The notes: generated by a model not told the origin, from the letters alone. A stretch of DNA of 64,000 nt from Mycolicibacterium fortuitum subsp. fortuitum (GCF_022179545.1 NZ_AP025518.1:3038001-3102000); one strand, 5' to 3'; positions 47,225 to 57,210 are shown, counted from the first letter of the stretch. Numbers and translations are program-made.

Positions 47225-47815
47225 TTACGTCACCGGAGGCGCCTGGTGTGAGATTGCCGCGTGGAGCTTCTTTGCCTCGCTGCGGATTGCGAAAGCGGAG
47301 ATCACCTCGAACACGCCGACGACGATCAGGATGATGCCGGTGACCTGGGCCAGCGCGACCAGCCCCTCCTTCGGCGCGACGAACATGATGATGCCTGCGA
47401 TCACGCTGATGACGCCGATGACGATCTCCCAGACCCGTCCGGGCAGCGAGGGATCTCCGATGGCCGACATCGCGGTTGCGACACCGCGGAAGATGAACCC
47501 GACACCGATCCAGATCGCCAGGAGTTCGAAGGAGTTCTGCAGGCTGACGAAACACAGCACGGCCAGCACGAGTGCCGCGGCACCGCCGATGAACAGCAAC
47601 ACCCGCCCACCGACCGAGGACCGGAGGCTGAACGCCAGGACCAGCTGGGAGATGCCGGTGATCAACAGGTAGGCGGCGAAGAAGATCGCGGCAACCAGAA
47701 TGGTGATGCCGGGCCAGACCAACGCCAGGACGCCGAGGATGATGGCGAGAATTCCCGAAACCAGCGTCGATTTCCACAGATGTGGCAACAAGCTTGGGGG
47801 AGCAGTGGTTTCCAT
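47225..47815 (-). CDS. HdeD-family (DUF308) membrane protein
   Basis: A 196-residue protein with six short helices in three repeated pairs, the DUF308/HdeD pattern (SGILAIILGVLALVWPGITI, then two similar units). Homologous position to Rv1624c beside cydA. Related E. coli HdeD helps acid resistance, but the function in mycobacteria is not known. ATG 47815 (METTAPPS) is chosen because CAAACT and 6 nt precede it; a longer frame begins at 47833. 86 nt from cydA, so probably separately transcribed. Confidence 0.85.
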   Translation of the reverse strand: METTAPPSLLPHLWKSTLVSGILAIILGVLALVWPGITILVAAIFFAAYLLITGISQLVLAFSLRSSVGGRVLLFIGGAAALVLAVLCFVSLQNSFELLAIWIGVGFIFRGVATAMSAIGDPSLPGRVWEIVIGVISVIAGIIMFVAPKEGLVALAQVTGIILIVVGVFEVISAFAIRSEAKKLHAAISHQAPPVT

Positions 47816-47990
47816 GCTGGCAGTTTGACACAAACACTGATGTAGATCGCGGTTTTTGCGTTACGGCTGTGGTGTCGCAGCCTGGTAGTTAAGGTTCCGT
47901 TACCGGCGCTGCATCCACGGTCGGCGGCCGTTAACGTCTTCGATCTGGAACAGCCCGACCGCAGCCGCAGACAGAGAAATGAGGCAACCC

Positions 47991-48911
47991 GTGACAGTTG
48001 GATGTCGTCCCCGACGAAGCAAGATGTGGCGTTTCGCGGTGGTGGTCGCCGCGAGCGGAGCGCTCGCAATGTCGGGCTGCGCGAACAATACCGAGTCCGG
48101 TGGACTGGAAACCGAGACGACGACAGCGGCAAAAGTCGAAAAGGTCGATGCGATAGCCAATTCGGTGCCCGAGCCGATCAAGTCGAGCGGCAAGCTGATC
48201 ATCGGGACGGACCCGTCCTACCCGCCCAACGAGTTCAAGGATCCCGCCGGCAAGATCATCGGCTTCGATGTCGATCTGATGAATGCGATCGCGGGCACGC
48301 TGGGCCTCACCCCGGAGTACCGGGCGTCCTTGTTCGACAAGATCATCCCGTCGGTGCAGGGCGGAAACTACAACGTGGGCATGTCGTCGTTCACCGACTC
48401 GAAGAAGCGCGAAGAGCAGGTTGACTTCGTGACGTACTTCAGTGCCGGTTCGTCATGGGCGCAGAAGGTCGGTGCCGGGATCAACCCCGATGATGCGTGC
48501 GGTTTGAAGATCGCAGTGCAGACGGCGACGGTGCAGGACACCGAGGAAATGCCGGCGCGCAGCAAGAAGTGTGTCGACGCGGGCAAACCCGCGATCAACG
48601 TCGTCAAGTTCGACGACCAGACCGCGGCCACCAGCGCGGTGATGCTCGGCCAGGCCGACGCCATGTCGGCGGATTCGCCGGTGACGGCGTACGCGATCAA
48701 GCAGAGCAACGGAAAACTCGAAGCCGCAGGAGAAATCTTCGACTCCGCCCCCTACGGCTGGGCGGTCCAGAAGGGTTCGCCGCTGGCTGCTTCACTGCAG
48801 CAGGCACTTCAGCACCTGATCGACAACGGTGTATACAAGCAGGTGGCCGCGAACTGGGGCGCGGAGAACGGGATGATCGAAAAGCCGGTCATCAACGGTG
48901 CGACCAGTTGA
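47991..48911 (+). CDS. Amino-acid ABC transporter substrate-binding lipoprotein
   Basis: A 306-residue family-3 solute-binding protein. The signal peptide ends in a lipobox LAMSGC with Cys30, so Lgt should process it. Mature sequence has the bilobed pattern LIIGTDPSYPPNEFKD, IIGFDVDLMNAIAGTLGL and DQTAATSAVMLGQADAMSAD typical of polar amino acid binders. GTG 47991 has GAGG 6 nt ahead; ATG 47979 would place the SD inside the CDS. With the next two genes it forms a GlnHPQ-like importer; glutamine or glutamate is a plausible but unproven substrate. Upstream 150 nt contain GTTAA-N6-GTTAC at 47888-47903, which weakly resembles a GlnR box. Confidence 0.92.
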   Translation: MTVGCRPRRSKMWRFAVVVAASGALAMSGCANNTESGGLETETTTAAKVEKVDAIANSVPEPIKSSGKLIIGTDPSYPPNEFKDPAGKIIGFDVDLMNAIAGTLGLTPEYRASLFDKIIPSVQGGNYNVGMSSFTDSKKREEQVDFVTYFSAGSSWAQKVGAGINPDDACGLKIAVQTATVQDTEEMPARSKKCVDAGKPAINVVKFDDQTAATSAVMLGQADAMSADSPVTAYAIKQSNGKLEAAGEIFDSAPYGWAVQKGSPLAASLQQALQHLIDNGVYKQVAANWGAENGMIEKPVINGATS

Positions 48912-48918
48912 GCCGCCG

Positions 48919-49824
48919 ATGAGTGATGAATCGTCGCCGGCCGCAATCGACGCCGTCCCGCTGAGGCATCCGTGGCGTTGGGTGGCGGCGATCATCATCC
49001 TCGTGCTGATCGGGCTGTTCCTGTGGGGCGCGGCGACCAATGAGGCGTACGGGTGGGAGACGTATGTCAAGTACCTGTTCGATCGGCGCATCTCGGAAGC
49101 AGCGTGGAACACCCTGCAACTGACCATCTACTCGATGATCCTGGCGCTCGTTCTGGGTGTGCTCCTCGCGGTGATGCGGTTGTCTCCGAACCCGGTGCTC
49201 AAAGCCGTGTCCTGGACGTACCTGTGGATCTTCCGCGGCACACCGATCTATGTGCAGTTGGTGCTGTGGGGCCTGGTCCCGGTGATCTACAAGAACATTC
49301 AGATCGGCGTACCGTTCGGCCCGCGGCTTTTCGAGTTCACCCTGGCTGATCCGAACGTCTTCTGGCTGGCCGTTCTCGGGCTGGGACTCAACGAGGCCGC
49401 CTACATGGCCGAGATCATCAGGGCCGGCATCAACTCCGTGCCCGAGGGGCAGACGGAAGCCTCGGTCGCGCTTGGCATGTCGTGGGCCATGACCATGCGG
49501 CGTACGGTGCTTCCCCAGGCCATGCGAGTCATCATCCCGCCAACCGGCAACGAGTTCATCAGCATGCTGAAGACGACATCGTTGGTCACCGCCATTCCGT
49601 ACAGCTTCGAGTTGTACGGTCGCTCAAAGGATATCGGTGTCGACCTGTTTCAGCCGGTTCCGCTGCTGCTGGTGGCGTCCACCTGGTACCTGGCGATCAC
49701 CAGCATCCTGATGGTCGGGCAGTACTACCTCGAGCGGCACTACGCACGTGGTGCGTCGCGCAAACTGACCTCCAAGCAGCTCGAGGCCCTGGCCAAAGCG
49801 CAGATGGGAGAGCCGCATCCATGA
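48919..49824 (+). CDS. Amino-acid ABC transporter permease
   Basis: A 301-residue His/Glu/Gln-type permease with about five helices, and the cytosolic EAA loop [20 protein letters not shown] that docks on the ATPase. The N-terminal 25 residues are cytosolic and a first helix [16 protein letters not shown] leads a long periplasmic segment. ATG 48919, 7 nt after the binding-protein gene; overlaps the ATPase gene by 4 nt. Confidence 0.93.
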   Translation: MSDESSPAAIDAVPLRHPWRWVAAIIILVLIGLFLWGAATNEAYGWETYVKYLFDRRISEAAWNTLQLTIYSMILALVLGVLLAVMRLSPNPVLKAVSWTYLWIFRGTPIYVQLVLWGLVPVIYKNIQIGVPFGPRLFEFTLADPNVFWLAVLGLGLNEAAYMAEIIRAGINSVPEGQTEASVALGMSWAMTMRRTVLPQAMRVIIPPTGNEFISMLKTTSLVTAIPYSFELYGRSKDIGVDLFQPVPLLLVASTWYLAITSILMVGQYYLERHYARGASRKLTSKQLEALAKAQMGEPHP

Positions 49825-50594
49825 CCGCCGCCACCGAACCGATGGTGCGGGCCGAGAGCGTCTGCAAGAACTTCGGAGCCCTGCACGTCCTGAAAGGCGT
49901 CACGTTGGACGTCGGTAGGGGCGAGGTGTTGTGCATGGTCGGGCCCTCGGGCTCGGGCAAGTCGACCTTTCTGCGGTGCATCAATCATCTCGATCAGGTC
50001 AACGCGGGGCGCCTGTACGTCGACGGCGAGTTGATCGGCTATCGAGAACGCGGCGGCAAACTGCACGAGATGGCACCGCGCGATGCCGCCCGGCAACGCC
50101 GCGACATCGGCATGGTGTTCCAGCACTTCAACCTGTTTCCGCACCGCACAGCGCTGGAGAACATCATCGAGGCGCCCATGCGCGTCAAGCGGGTGAAGAA
50201 GGATGCCGCGGTGGCCCGGGCCAAGGATCTGCTCGATCAGGTGGGTTTGGCCGCCAAGGCTGACGCGTACCCCGCGCAGTTGTCGGGTGGCCAGCAGCAG
50301 CGGGTGGCCATCGCCCGAGCCCTGGCGATGAACCCGAAGCTGATGCTGTTCGACGAGCCGACCTCGGCGTTGGACCCCGAGTTGGTCGGTGAGGTACTGG
50401 CAGTGATCAAGAAACTCGCGGGTGAGGGCATGACCATGGTGGTGGTGACCCACGAGATGGGTTTCGCCCGTGAGGTCGCCGACAAGCTGGTGTTCATGGA
50501 CGGCGGTGTCATCGTGGAGAGCGGCCCACCGCGCGAGGTGATGGCCAACCCCAAACATGAACGTACAAAAGAGTTTCTGTCCAAGGTGATGTAG
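49821..50594 (+). CDS. Amino-acid ABC transporter ATP-binding protein
   Basis: A 257-residue GlnQ-type ATPase: Walker [11 protein letters not shown]-loop [10 protein letters not shown], signature LSGGQQQR, Walker [13 protein letters not shown] and switch His in [13 protein letters not shown]. It carries a small insertion ([16 protein letters not shown]) between the beta sheet and Q-loop, found in this actinobacterial subgroup. ATG 49821 in an ATGA overlap with the permease gene. Third gene of the importer operon. Confidence 0.95.
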   Translation: MTAATEPMVRAESVCKNFGALHVLKGVTLDVGRGEVLCMVGPSGSGKSTFLRCINHLDQVNAGRLYVDGELIGYRERGGKLHEMAPRDAARQRRDIGMVFQHFNLFPHRTALENIIEAPMRVKRVKKDAAVARAKDLLDQVGLAAKADAYPAQLSGGQQQRVAIARALAMNPKLMLFDEPTSALDPELVGEVLAVIKKLAGEGMTMVVVTHEMGFAREVADKLVFMDGGVIVESGPPREVMANPKHERTKEFLSKVM

Positions 50595-50604
50595 CGTCGA
50601 ATGC

Positions 50605-51456
50605 GTGGCATCCGCACGAGATGACGTATTCGTCACCGTTGCCGATCTTCGTGACCGCTTGACCTCACAGGCTCCGGTCACGTTGCTGGACGTACGTTGG
50701 TCGCTGGCCGAACCCGACGGTGAACAGGCTTATCTGAGTGGTCATCTGCCCGGCGCCGTCTATGTCTCACTCGACGACGATCTGTCCGATCACCGCATCG
50801 CCGGCCGGGGACGACATCCACTGCCGTCCGGTTCCGACCTGCAGGCAGCGGCGCGTCGGTGGGGAGTGCGCAAGGGGGTGCCGACGGTGGTGTACGACGA
50901 CTGGAACCGCGCCGGGTCGGCCCGGGCCTGGTGGGTGCTGACCGCGGCCGGTATCGACGACGTCCGCATCCTCGACGGCGGTCTGGCGGCGTGGTCGGCG
51001 GCAGGCGGAACACTGCAGAGCGGCCCGGTCACCCCGGTGACCGGTGACGTCGACGTCGTCTATGGCGATCTGTATCGCGGTGCCCGGCGCACCCTGACCG
51101 CAGAAGAGGCGGCGGCCGGGGTGGGTGTGCTGTTGGACGCTCGGGCACCCGAGCGGTTCCGCGGAGAGGTCGAACCCGTCGACCCGGTGGCCGGTCACAT
51201 CCCCGGGGCGGTCAATCTGCCGAGTACCCAGTTTCTTTCCTCAGACGGCACATTGGCTGCAGACGCCGAGCTGCAGGCATTGCTCGCAGATCGCTCGGTC
51301 GCGGGCGCGGACGTCGGTGCCTACTGCGGTTCCGGGGTCACCGCAGCGCTCGTGGTGGCCGGTCTGGCTGCAGCCGGTGTGGATGCGGCGCTCTATCCGG
51401 GGTCGTGGTCGGAGTGGGCGTCGGATCCTGATCGGCCCGTGGCCCGGGGCGACTAG
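50605..51456 (+). CDS. Sulfurtransferase (rhodanese/3-mercaptopyruvate type)
   Basis: A 283-residue two-domain rhodanese. The active-site loop is YCGSGVTA with Cys241; CG[ST]GVTA loops are typical of mercaptopyruvate sulfurtransferases. The N-terminal domain begins TLLDVRWSLAEPDGEQAYLS and lacks a Cys at its equivalent site. GTG 50605 lies 10 nt after the ATPase gene; TAGCGT overlapping that stop is followed by 7 nt, so a leaderless start is possible as well as read-through. Role in sulfur-relay or cysteine catabolism is inferred. Confidence 0.9.
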   Translation: MASARDDVFVTVADLRDRLTSQAPVTLLDVRWSLAEPDGEQAYLSGHLPGAVYVSLDDDLSDHRIAGRGRHPLPSGSDLQAAARRWGVRKGVPTVVYDDWNRAGSARAWWVLTAAGIDDVRILDGGLAAWSAAGGTLQSGPVTPVTGDVDVVYGDLYRGARRTLTAEEAAAGVGVLLDARAPERFRGEVEPVDPVAGHIPGAVNLPSTQFLSSDGTLAADAELQALLADRSVAGADVGAYCGSGVTAALVVAGLAAAGVDAALYPGSWSEWASDPDRPVARGD

Positions 51457-51457
51457 C

Positions 51458-51482
51458 AGCACCGCCGCGCGAGATCGGTGCT
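51458..51482 (+). terminator. Hairpin after the sulfurtransferase gene
   Basis: AGCACCG (51458-51464) pairs perfectly with CGGTGCT (51476-51482) over an 11-nt loop, starting 2 nt after the TAG. There is no U-run, as is common for mycobacterial terminators, so it may only slow polymerase or act with Rho. Confidence 0.45.
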
Positions 51483-51504
51483 CTGTGGCGCCGCCGAGCG
51501 ACTT

Positions 51505-51510
51505 TATGCT
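51505..51510 (+). promoter_or_regulatory. -10 element for the histidine kinase (leaderless)
   Basis: TATGCT followed by GGGCCA and the ATG at 51517: start codon at the expected transcription start. Confidence 0.7.
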
Positions 51511-51516
51511 GGGCCA

Positions 51517-52674
51517 ATGCGGCACAGCCCCGATCCCGTCACTCCGTTATGGCGTGCTGCGCAGATCTTCCGGTTGCTCAGCTGCCTGTATGCGCTGGGA
51601 TTTCAGATTGCGATCAACGACGACCTGACCAGCCCGGTGACCGCCGGTGTGCTGTGTGCGGTGCTGATCGCGTGGAGCATCGCGTGTGCGGTCGCCTACC
51701 TACACGGTTTCGGCCGCCGCCCATCCTGGGTGATAGCGGAGATCGTGGTGGTCCTGGCCCTCATGCTGTCAACCGAGTTGCTGGCCTCCGAACAGTGGAT
51801 CGCGGACAACCAGTCCTGGCCCACCACCTTGTGGGCGACGAACGCCACCATCTCGGCAGCACTGCAATTCGGTCCCGTAGGGGGGATGGCGGCGGGGCTG
51901 GCGGTGATGGCGGCCGCAGCGGCGTTGAAGGGCTACGTCAGCATCAATCTCGGTCGTAACGCCACCATCGTCATCGAACTGGCAGTGGGCCTGGCGGTGG
52001 GCATGGCCGCCCAGACCGCACGTCGCGCACATGCCGAGTTGGAGCGTGCGGTGCGGTTGGCAGCCTCATTGGAAGAGCGGGAACGATTGTCACGGCGGGT
52101 GCACGACGGCGCCATTCAGGTACTGGCGCTCGTCTCGCGGCGCGGACGGGAAATCGGCGGTGAGACAACGCAATTGGCCGAACTCGCCGGGGAACAGGAA
52201 CGCGCGTTGCGCAGGCTGGTCAGCGCACCCGACCCCGAGGAACACATCGGTGGCGTCACCGATATCGGTGCCCTGCTGCGGTCACGGGCCTCCGATCGCG
52301 TTTCGGTCAGTCTGCCGGCCGAACCTGTGCTCCTCGAACACGAGGCAGCCCATGAGCTGTTCGCCGCGGCAGGCAACGCCCTGGACAATGCTGCCGCGCA
52401 CGCCGGACCGGACGCCCGGGTTTACGTGCTCCTGGAGGATCTGGGCGATTCGGTGACGGTGAGTATTCGCGACGACGGCATCGGCATCCGTGACGGGCGG
52501 CTGGCCGAAGCGGTCCGTGAAGGTCACGTGGGAATATCGAAATCAATTGTGGGGCGTATGGATTGGCTGGGTGGACGGGCGCAGTTGCACACCGCGCCCG
52601 GATGCGGCACCGAATGGGAACTGACGCTGCCACGCACACCCGCGGGCCGTGACGTCGTGGAGAGAGGACAGTGA
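51517..52674 (+). CDS. Two-component sensor histidine kinase, MacS-like (HATPase, DUF5931 type)
   Basis: A 385-residue kinase: about five N-terminal hydrophobic helices (residues 15-165), a coiled segment, the phosphoacceptor His196 in LSRRVHDGAIQVLALV and a GHKL ATPase with N-box GNALDNAAAHAG and G-box IRDDGIGIRDGRL. It belongs to the NarL-partner (HisKA_3-like) group; the membrane part resembles actinobacterial MacS. No periplasmic sensor domain is obvious, so it likely senses the membrane. ATG 51517, leaderless. It is coupled to the next gene by a one-base overlap. Confidence 0.88.
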   Translation: MRHSPDPVTPLWRAAQIFRLLSCLYALGFQIAINDDLTSPVTAGVLCAVLIAWSIACAVAYLHGFGRRPSWVIAEIVVVLALMLSTELLASEQWIADNQSWPTTLWATNATISAALQFGPVGGMAAGLAVMAAAAALKGYVSINLGRNATIVIELAVGLAVGMAAQTARRAHAELERAVRLAASLEERERLSRRVHDGAIQVLALVSRRGREIGGETTQLAELAGEQERALRRLVSAPDPEEHIGGVTDIGALLRSRASDRVSVSLPAEPVLLEHEAAHELFAAAGNALDNAAAHAGPDARVYVLLEDLGDSVTVSIRDDGIGIRDGRLAEAVREGHVGISKSIVGRMDWLGGRAQLHTAPGCGTEWELTLPRTPAGRDVVERGQ

Positions 52675-53327
52675 TGACCGAGGCCGTACTCAAGGTGATG
52701 GTTGTCGACGATCACCCGATCTGGCGCGATGCGGTGGCCCGCGATCTCGCTGACGAGGGGTTCGACGTTGTGGCCACGGCCGACGGAGTGGCGTCTGCGC
52801 AGAGGCGGGCCGGAGTGGTGCGGCCGGATGTCGTCGTGATGGATATGAGCCTGTCTGACGGCAGCGGCGCCACGGCCACCGCGGAGGTGCTCGCCGTATC
52901 ACCGTCGTCACGGGTCCTGGTGCTCTCGGCCTCCGATGAACGCGACGACGTCCTGGAAGCGGTGAAAGCCGGAGCCACCGGATATCTGGTCAAGAGCGCG
53001 TCGAAAGCAGACCTGACCGCAGCGGTGCGCGCCACCTCGGAGGGGCGGGCGGTGTTCACCCCCGGTCTGGCCGGTCTGGTGCTCGGTGAGTACCGGCGCA
53101 TCGCTCAACGGCCCGAAGACGGTCCCGCCACTCCCAGCCTGACCGACCGCGAGACCGAGGTGTTGCGGTTCGTGGCAAAGGGCTTGACCGCCAAGCAGAT
53201 TGCCGCACGGTTGTCGTTGAGCCACCGCACCGTGGAGAATCACGTCCAGGCGACGTTCCGCAAATTGCAGGTGGCCAACCGGGTCGAACTGGCCCGCTAC
53301 GCCATCGAACACGGCCTCGACGAGTAG
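52674..53327 (+). CDS. Response regulator, NarL/LuxR family
   Basis: A 217-residue regulator: receiver with Asp12/Asp13, phosphoacceptor Asp57 (VVVMDMSLSDG) and Lys107, then a LuxR-type HTH (about 150-212) with LTDRETEVLRFVAKGLTAKQ and SHRTVENHVQATFRKLQV. Cognate partner of the kinase, as it begins at ATG 52674, which overlaps the kinase stop. Targets are not evident; the DUF2339 gene follows after 43 nt. A GTG 3 nt upstream is an alternative start. Confidence 0.93.
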   Translation: MTEAVLKVMVVDDHPIWRDAVARDLADEGFDVVATADGVASAQRRAGVVRPDVVVMDMSLSDGSGATATAEVLAVSPSSRVLVLSASDERDDVLEAVKAGATGYLVKSASKADLTAAVRATSEGRAVFTPGLAGLVLGEYRRIAQRPEDGPATPSLTDRETEVLRFVAKGLTAKQIAARLSLSHRTVENHVQATFRKLQVANRVELARYAIEHGLDE

Positions 53328-53370
53328 TCCTACTCATCCCGCCAACCACATTTGTTGCCACGATGACCGC

Positions 53371-55179
53371 ATGAGCGAATCTCATCGCGCTGTCATCGCC
53401 CGGATGTCGTATGACCTCGCCGCGATTTCGGCGTATCTGAACCGGGTTTCGGCGGACCTGGGGGAGTTGAACCGAACGCTCGGGCAAACTCCTGCGGCCG
53501 CACCACCCCCGGCGCCCGCTGCGGCACCTGCCGCCTGGCCCACTACACCCGCCACCCCGGCCGCTCCCGTCGATTCTCCTGTGGTGCCGGCGCGACCTGT
53601 GCCCGCGTACGGCTCGGAACGCTCGGAACACTCGGAAGGCTGGGTCGGCAGGGCGCTGGCGGTGGCCGGGGTGGCAGTGACGCTCACCGGCGTCGTACTG
53701 CTGCTGGTGCTGGCCGCCCAGGCCGGCATCCTGCGACCGGAATTCCGGGTCGCGGCGGGCGCGGTGCTGGCGGCGGGGTTGGTCGGTGCCGGATGGTGGC
53801 TGTCGCGCCGGCCCGCCGGCCGGGTGGGGGCGATCGCGTTGGCTGCCACCGGCGTTGCCGCGGCATACATCGACGTGATCGCCGTGACCGCGATCTATGA
53901 CTGGGTGTCTGCTCCGCTCGGTCTGATCTTGGCTGCCGCGATCGGAGGCGGCGGCCTGACATTGGCCCGACGGTGGAAATCCGAACAACTGGGTCTCTTG
54001 GTCCTGGTGCCGTTGATGGCCTTGGCGCCCGTCGTCACCGACGGGGTGACGTTGCTGCTGATCGGATTCATGTTGGCCCTGTCAGCCGCTGCACTTCCGG
54101 TCCAGTTCGGGCGGGACTGGACCGGATTGTTCGGCGCACGTATCGCAGCGCCCACGTTGCCGTTGTTGGTGGCGCTGGCGTCGGCCTCGATCGACGGCCG
54201 AGATGATCGTGTGCTCGCCCTGGCGTGCGCGGTCGCCGCCACACTGGCAGTGGCCGGCGGCCTGCTGGTGCTGCGCTGGAGCACAAGGCCTGCCGCCACG
54301 GCGGTCCTCACCGCGGCCGGTGTTCTCCCGCTGCTGTGTGTGGCCGCCGGAGTCGATCGACTGGTTGCCGCACTGATGGTCGCGGCGCTGTCGGCGGCAC
54401 TCGTGGCCGTCGTCGCACTCGGCGACCGAATTCCCGGTGTCACCGTCATGGTTCGCCAGGTGTGGTCGGTACTGGCCGCTACCGCCGCGCTCATCGCGGT
54501 GCTGGTGGCCTTCGACGGTCCGGTCGCGGGACCGGTGTTGTCGGCCATGGCCGCAGTCGTCGCTGTCGCGGGTCGCCGCCAGGCCGTGACGAGGTGGATC
54601 GCGATCGGTCTGGTCATGATCGGCGGCGGCATACTTCTCGATATCGCCGGACCCGAAGTCTTGATCAGCGCCACGAAAATGCCTGCCGGGCTGACAGTTT
54701 CATCCTTGATCGGCAGCGTGCTGGTGATCGCGGCGGCCGGCGCCATCTCGTGGGCATGGGCGGTCGACCGGACAGCCGATCAGGAGGTGGTCCGGTTGGT
54801 CTGGGTGGCGGCCGCCATGGCGGCGGGCTATGCGGTCACCGTGTTCGCCGTCACCGCAGGCGTCGCCATAGGTGGTACCGGCGCTGGTTTCTTCGGCGGT
54901 CACATGGTGGCAACCATCTGCTGGATTGCGGTGGCGGCCGGACTGCTCGGTTATGCGGCGCGCCGGCCGAGGGCACAGCGGTCGCTGCCGATCGGCGGTG
55001 GCATGGCACTTGTCGCGGCCGCCATGGCCAAACTGTTCCTCTTCGACCTGGGCACTCTCGACGGGATGTTCCGGGTCGCGGTGTTCATCGTCGTCGGTCT
55101 GGCGCTGCTGGGCATGGGTGCGGGATACGCCCGGTTGCTCAATCAGCAGGACGAGGCGGCCGACAAGCGGGCGATGTGA
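53371..55179 (+). CDS. DUF2339 multi-pass membrane protein
   Basis: A 602-residue protein of the DUF2339 family with about 18 short hydrophobic helices rich in Ala, Val and Gly. The N-terminal 80 residues are cytosolic: a short heptad-like start, then an Ala/Pro-rich linker. No catalytic residues can be recognised. It follows the two-component genes and may be their target or simply a neighbour. ATG 53371. Confidence 0.82.
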   Translation: MSESHRAVIARMSYDLAAISAYLNRVSADLGELNRTLGQTPAAAPPPAPAAAPAAWPTTPATPAAPVDSPVVPARPVPAYGSERSEHSEGWVGRALAVAGVAVTLTGVVLLLVLAAQAGILRPEFRVAAGAVLAAGLVGAGWWLSRRPAGRVGAIALAATGVAAAYIDVIAVTAIYDWVSAPLGLILAAAIGGGGLTLARRWKSEQLGLLVLVPLMALAPVVTDGVTLLLIGFMLALSAAALPVQFGRDWTGLFGARIAAPTLPLLVALASASIDGRDDRVLALACAVAATLAVAGGLLVLRWSTRPAATAVLTAAGVLPLLCVAAGVDRLVAALMVAALSAALVAVVALGDRIPGVTVMVRQVWSVLAATAALIAVLVAFDGPVAGPVLSAMAAVVAVAGRRQAVTRWIAIGLVMIGGGILLDIAGPEVLISATKMPAGLTVSSLIGSVLVIAAAGAISWAWAVDRTADQEVVRLVWVAAAMAAGYAVTVFAVTAGVAIGGTGAGFFGGHMVATICWIAVAAGLLGYAARRPRAQRSLPIGGGMALVAAAMAKLFLFDLGTLDGMFRVAVFIVVGLALLGMGAGYARLLNQQDEAADKRAM

Positions 55180-55234
55180 GAGCCGTCACAGCATAATCTG
55201 GAGTGATTCCAAATTAGAGATCGTTGTTCCTGAC

Positions 55235-55720
55235 ATGAGTACACGTCGAATCGAATCCGATATTCACGGTTACCAGGCTGCAGCGGCGCTCAGTGTCCCG
55301 CTTCAACAGGTCCTCGTCGACCTGATCGAACTCGGCCTGCAGGGCAAGCAGGCGCACTGGAACGTCGTCGGCACCAACTTCAGAGATCTGCACCTGCAAC
55401 TCGACGAGGTTGTCGATTTCGCCAGGGAGGCCGGTGACACGATCGCGGAACGGATGCGAGCGTTGGACGCCGTTCCCGACGGACGGTCGGACACCGTCGT
55501 CGCGACCACGACGCTTCCGGAGTTCCCCGCCTACGAGCGCAGCTCAGCCGAGGTGGTCGACCTGATCACCGCGCGGATCTATGCGACGGTGGGCACCCTG
55601 CGCGGAGTTCATGACGCGGTCGATGAGCAGGACCCGACCACCGCAGACATCCTCCACCAGTTGATCGACGGCCTGGAGAAACTCGCCTGGCTGATCAAGT
55701 CGGAGAACCGCAAGGTCTAA
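55235..55720 (+). CDS. dps: Dps-family DNA-binding ferritin
   Basis: A 161-residue Dps of the M. smegmatis Dps2 type. Ferroxidase ligands are His41 (KQAHWNV), His53 and Asp57 (DLHLQLDE), Asp68 and Glu72 (REAGDTIAERM), with the same spacing as E. coli Dps. It stores iron and protects DNA in stationary phase. ATG 55235 is preceded by a possible -10 TAATCT (55194-55199) and a GGAGTGATTCC near-palindrome. It overlaps the cyclase gene tail to tail by 4 nt. Confidence 0.93.
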   Translation: MSTRRIESDIHGYQAAAALSVPLQQVLVDLIELGLQGKQAHWNVVGTNFRDLHLQLDEVVDFAREAGDTIAERMRALDAVPDGRSDTVVATTTLPEFPAYERSSAEVVDLITARIYATVGTLRGVHDAVDEQDPTTADILHQLIDGLEKLAWLIKSENRKV

Positions 55721-57045
55721 ACACCGGCGGGCGGAACACCCGAGGCGGTGCGCGCCGGATCGGCATTTTCCAGCCGGGCGCGTGCCGTCTCGTCGTCGCG
55801 GCGCCCGACCAGATACCAGGTGTGCATCAGACCCTTGCCCTTGATCTCGACATCGCCGCGTTCCTCGAGCACGAATGCATGGCTGATGCGGTCATAGACG
55901 TCCTGCGGTACCTGAATCCGGCCGGCCACATCGGTCGTCTCCATCCGGGAAGCGACGTTGACCGCATCGCCCCAGACGTCGTAGAAGAATTTGCGGGACC
56001 CGACCACGCCGGCCACCACGGGGCCGGCGGCCAGGCCGATTCGCAACGGTACCGCGCGGCCGCGCGGATCCTTGAGGTCGGCCACGGCGTCGGCCAGGTC
56101 CAGCGCCAGACAGGCGAGTGCCTCGATGTGATCGGGGCGTGGCTTGGGAACTCCGGCCACCACCATGTAGGAATCACCGCTGGTCTTGACCTTCTCCAGG
56201 CCGTGGCGGTCCACCAGCGCATCGAGATCGGTGTAGAGCCGGTCCAGAAAGCGCACGAGGTCTGTCGGGGTGACATCGCTGGCTCGTTCCGTGTAGCCGG
56301 CGATGTCGGCGAACAATATCGAGGCGTCGTCGTACTTGTCGGCGATGATGGTGCGCGAGGGATCCTTGAGCCGCGCAGCGATGGTGGTGGGCAGGATGTT
56401 GCTCAGCAGTTGCTCGGACCGCTGATATTCGGCTTCCATGGCTTGCTCTGCGCGGGCGATCTCACGCAGCGACATCCAGACTGTGGCAAATACCATTACC
56501 CCGGCCGAGACCGCCGAAAGGATGAACCCGGCAGTCAGTGCCCACGGTGGCCCGAGGCCCCGATCATTGGGAACCAGGATTTCCAACGCGATCGCGGCGG
56601 CTACCGCCAGTGCCGTCAATGTCCCGGCCAGCACGATCCGCTCGATTCCCAGCACCAGCACAGCCAGCGACGCGGCCACCACGAAGTAGAACTGCAGTCC
56701 CGAGCCAGTCCCTACCGCGAAGCACATCGTCGATACCGACACGTAGGCGAACAGGAAGAACGCCAGCGGTGCGATCAGTTCGCCGAACCGATACAACAGC
56801 GGCACTAGCAGGAACAACGCGGCGGAACCGAGGTTGACGAATCCGAACCGCCACATCGGCCCGCCGAGGACCAGTTGGAAGACCCCGAAGCCTCCGGACA
56901 CCGCGGCCGCGATGCACGTCGCAATGGTCAACACCCGCAGCCGGCTCGACACGCTCTCGGCGTAATGCCGGGTGCGGGCCGGAACGCGATTGTTCAACGC
57001 CATCTCGGGAATGCACACCGACCGGCGGAACTCGCTGACCACCAC
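55717..57045 (-). CDS. cya: Membrane-anchored class III adenylate cyclase, Rv1625c-like
   Basis: A 442-residue protein: six helices (about residues 40-195) and a C-terminal class IIIa cyclase domain. Numbered from the chosen start, metal Asp247 (LFADIAGYT) and Asp291, substrate Lys287 (KVKTSGDSY) and Asp356, and transition-state Asn363 and Arg367 (YDVWGDAVNVASRM) are all present, as in Rv1625c, which works as a dimer. I put the start at GTG 57045 because TACCCT and 6 nt precede it; the TTG at 57051 is too close to the -10. Makes cAMP; membrane part may sense a signal. Confidence 0.93.
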   Translation of the reverse strand: MVVSEFRRSVCIPEMALNNRVPARTRHYAESVSSRLRVLTIATCIAAAVSGGFGVFQLVLGGPMWRFGFVNLGSAALFLLVPLLYRFGELIAPLAFFLFAYVSVSTMCFAVGTGSGLQFYFVVAASLAVLVLGIERIVLAGTLTALAVAAAIALEILVPNDRGLGPPWALTAGFILSAVSAGVMVFATVWMSLREIARAEQAMEAEYQRSEQLLSNILPTTIAARLKDPSRTIIADKYDDASILFADIAGYTERASDVTPTDLVRFLDRLYTDLDALVDRHGLEKVKTSGDSYMVVAGVPKPRPDHIEALACLALDLADAVADLKDPRGRAVPLRIGLAAGPVVAGVVGSRKFFYDVWGDAVNVASRMETTDVAGRIQVPQDVYDRISHAFVLEERGDVEIKGKGLMHTWYLVGRRDDETARARLENADPARTASGVPPAGV

Positions 57046-57210
57046 GGACAAAGGGTATCGCCGCAGGACCCCGAAATGGCCGACATTGACGCGGCCGCTA
57101 TTTCAAATCAGGGTCCAGCAAATCCGGCGGAATGTCGGTATGTCACAATGGGAACTCGTTTCTGGTGCGTGCGGCCGTGGGCCGCCGATCTCTTGTGGGG
57201 GGATCTCGAC

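Noticed and set aside
45832..47334. 500-codon plus-strand open frame over cydA
   Set aside because: Antisense to a clear CydA; His/Gln/Arg-rich composition typical of antisense frames in GC-rich DNA.
47888..47903. GlnR-like box GTTAA-N6-GTTAC before the amino-acid transporter
   Set aside because: Only a loose match and the half-sites are direct rather than the usual arrangement; kept as a note, not a feature.
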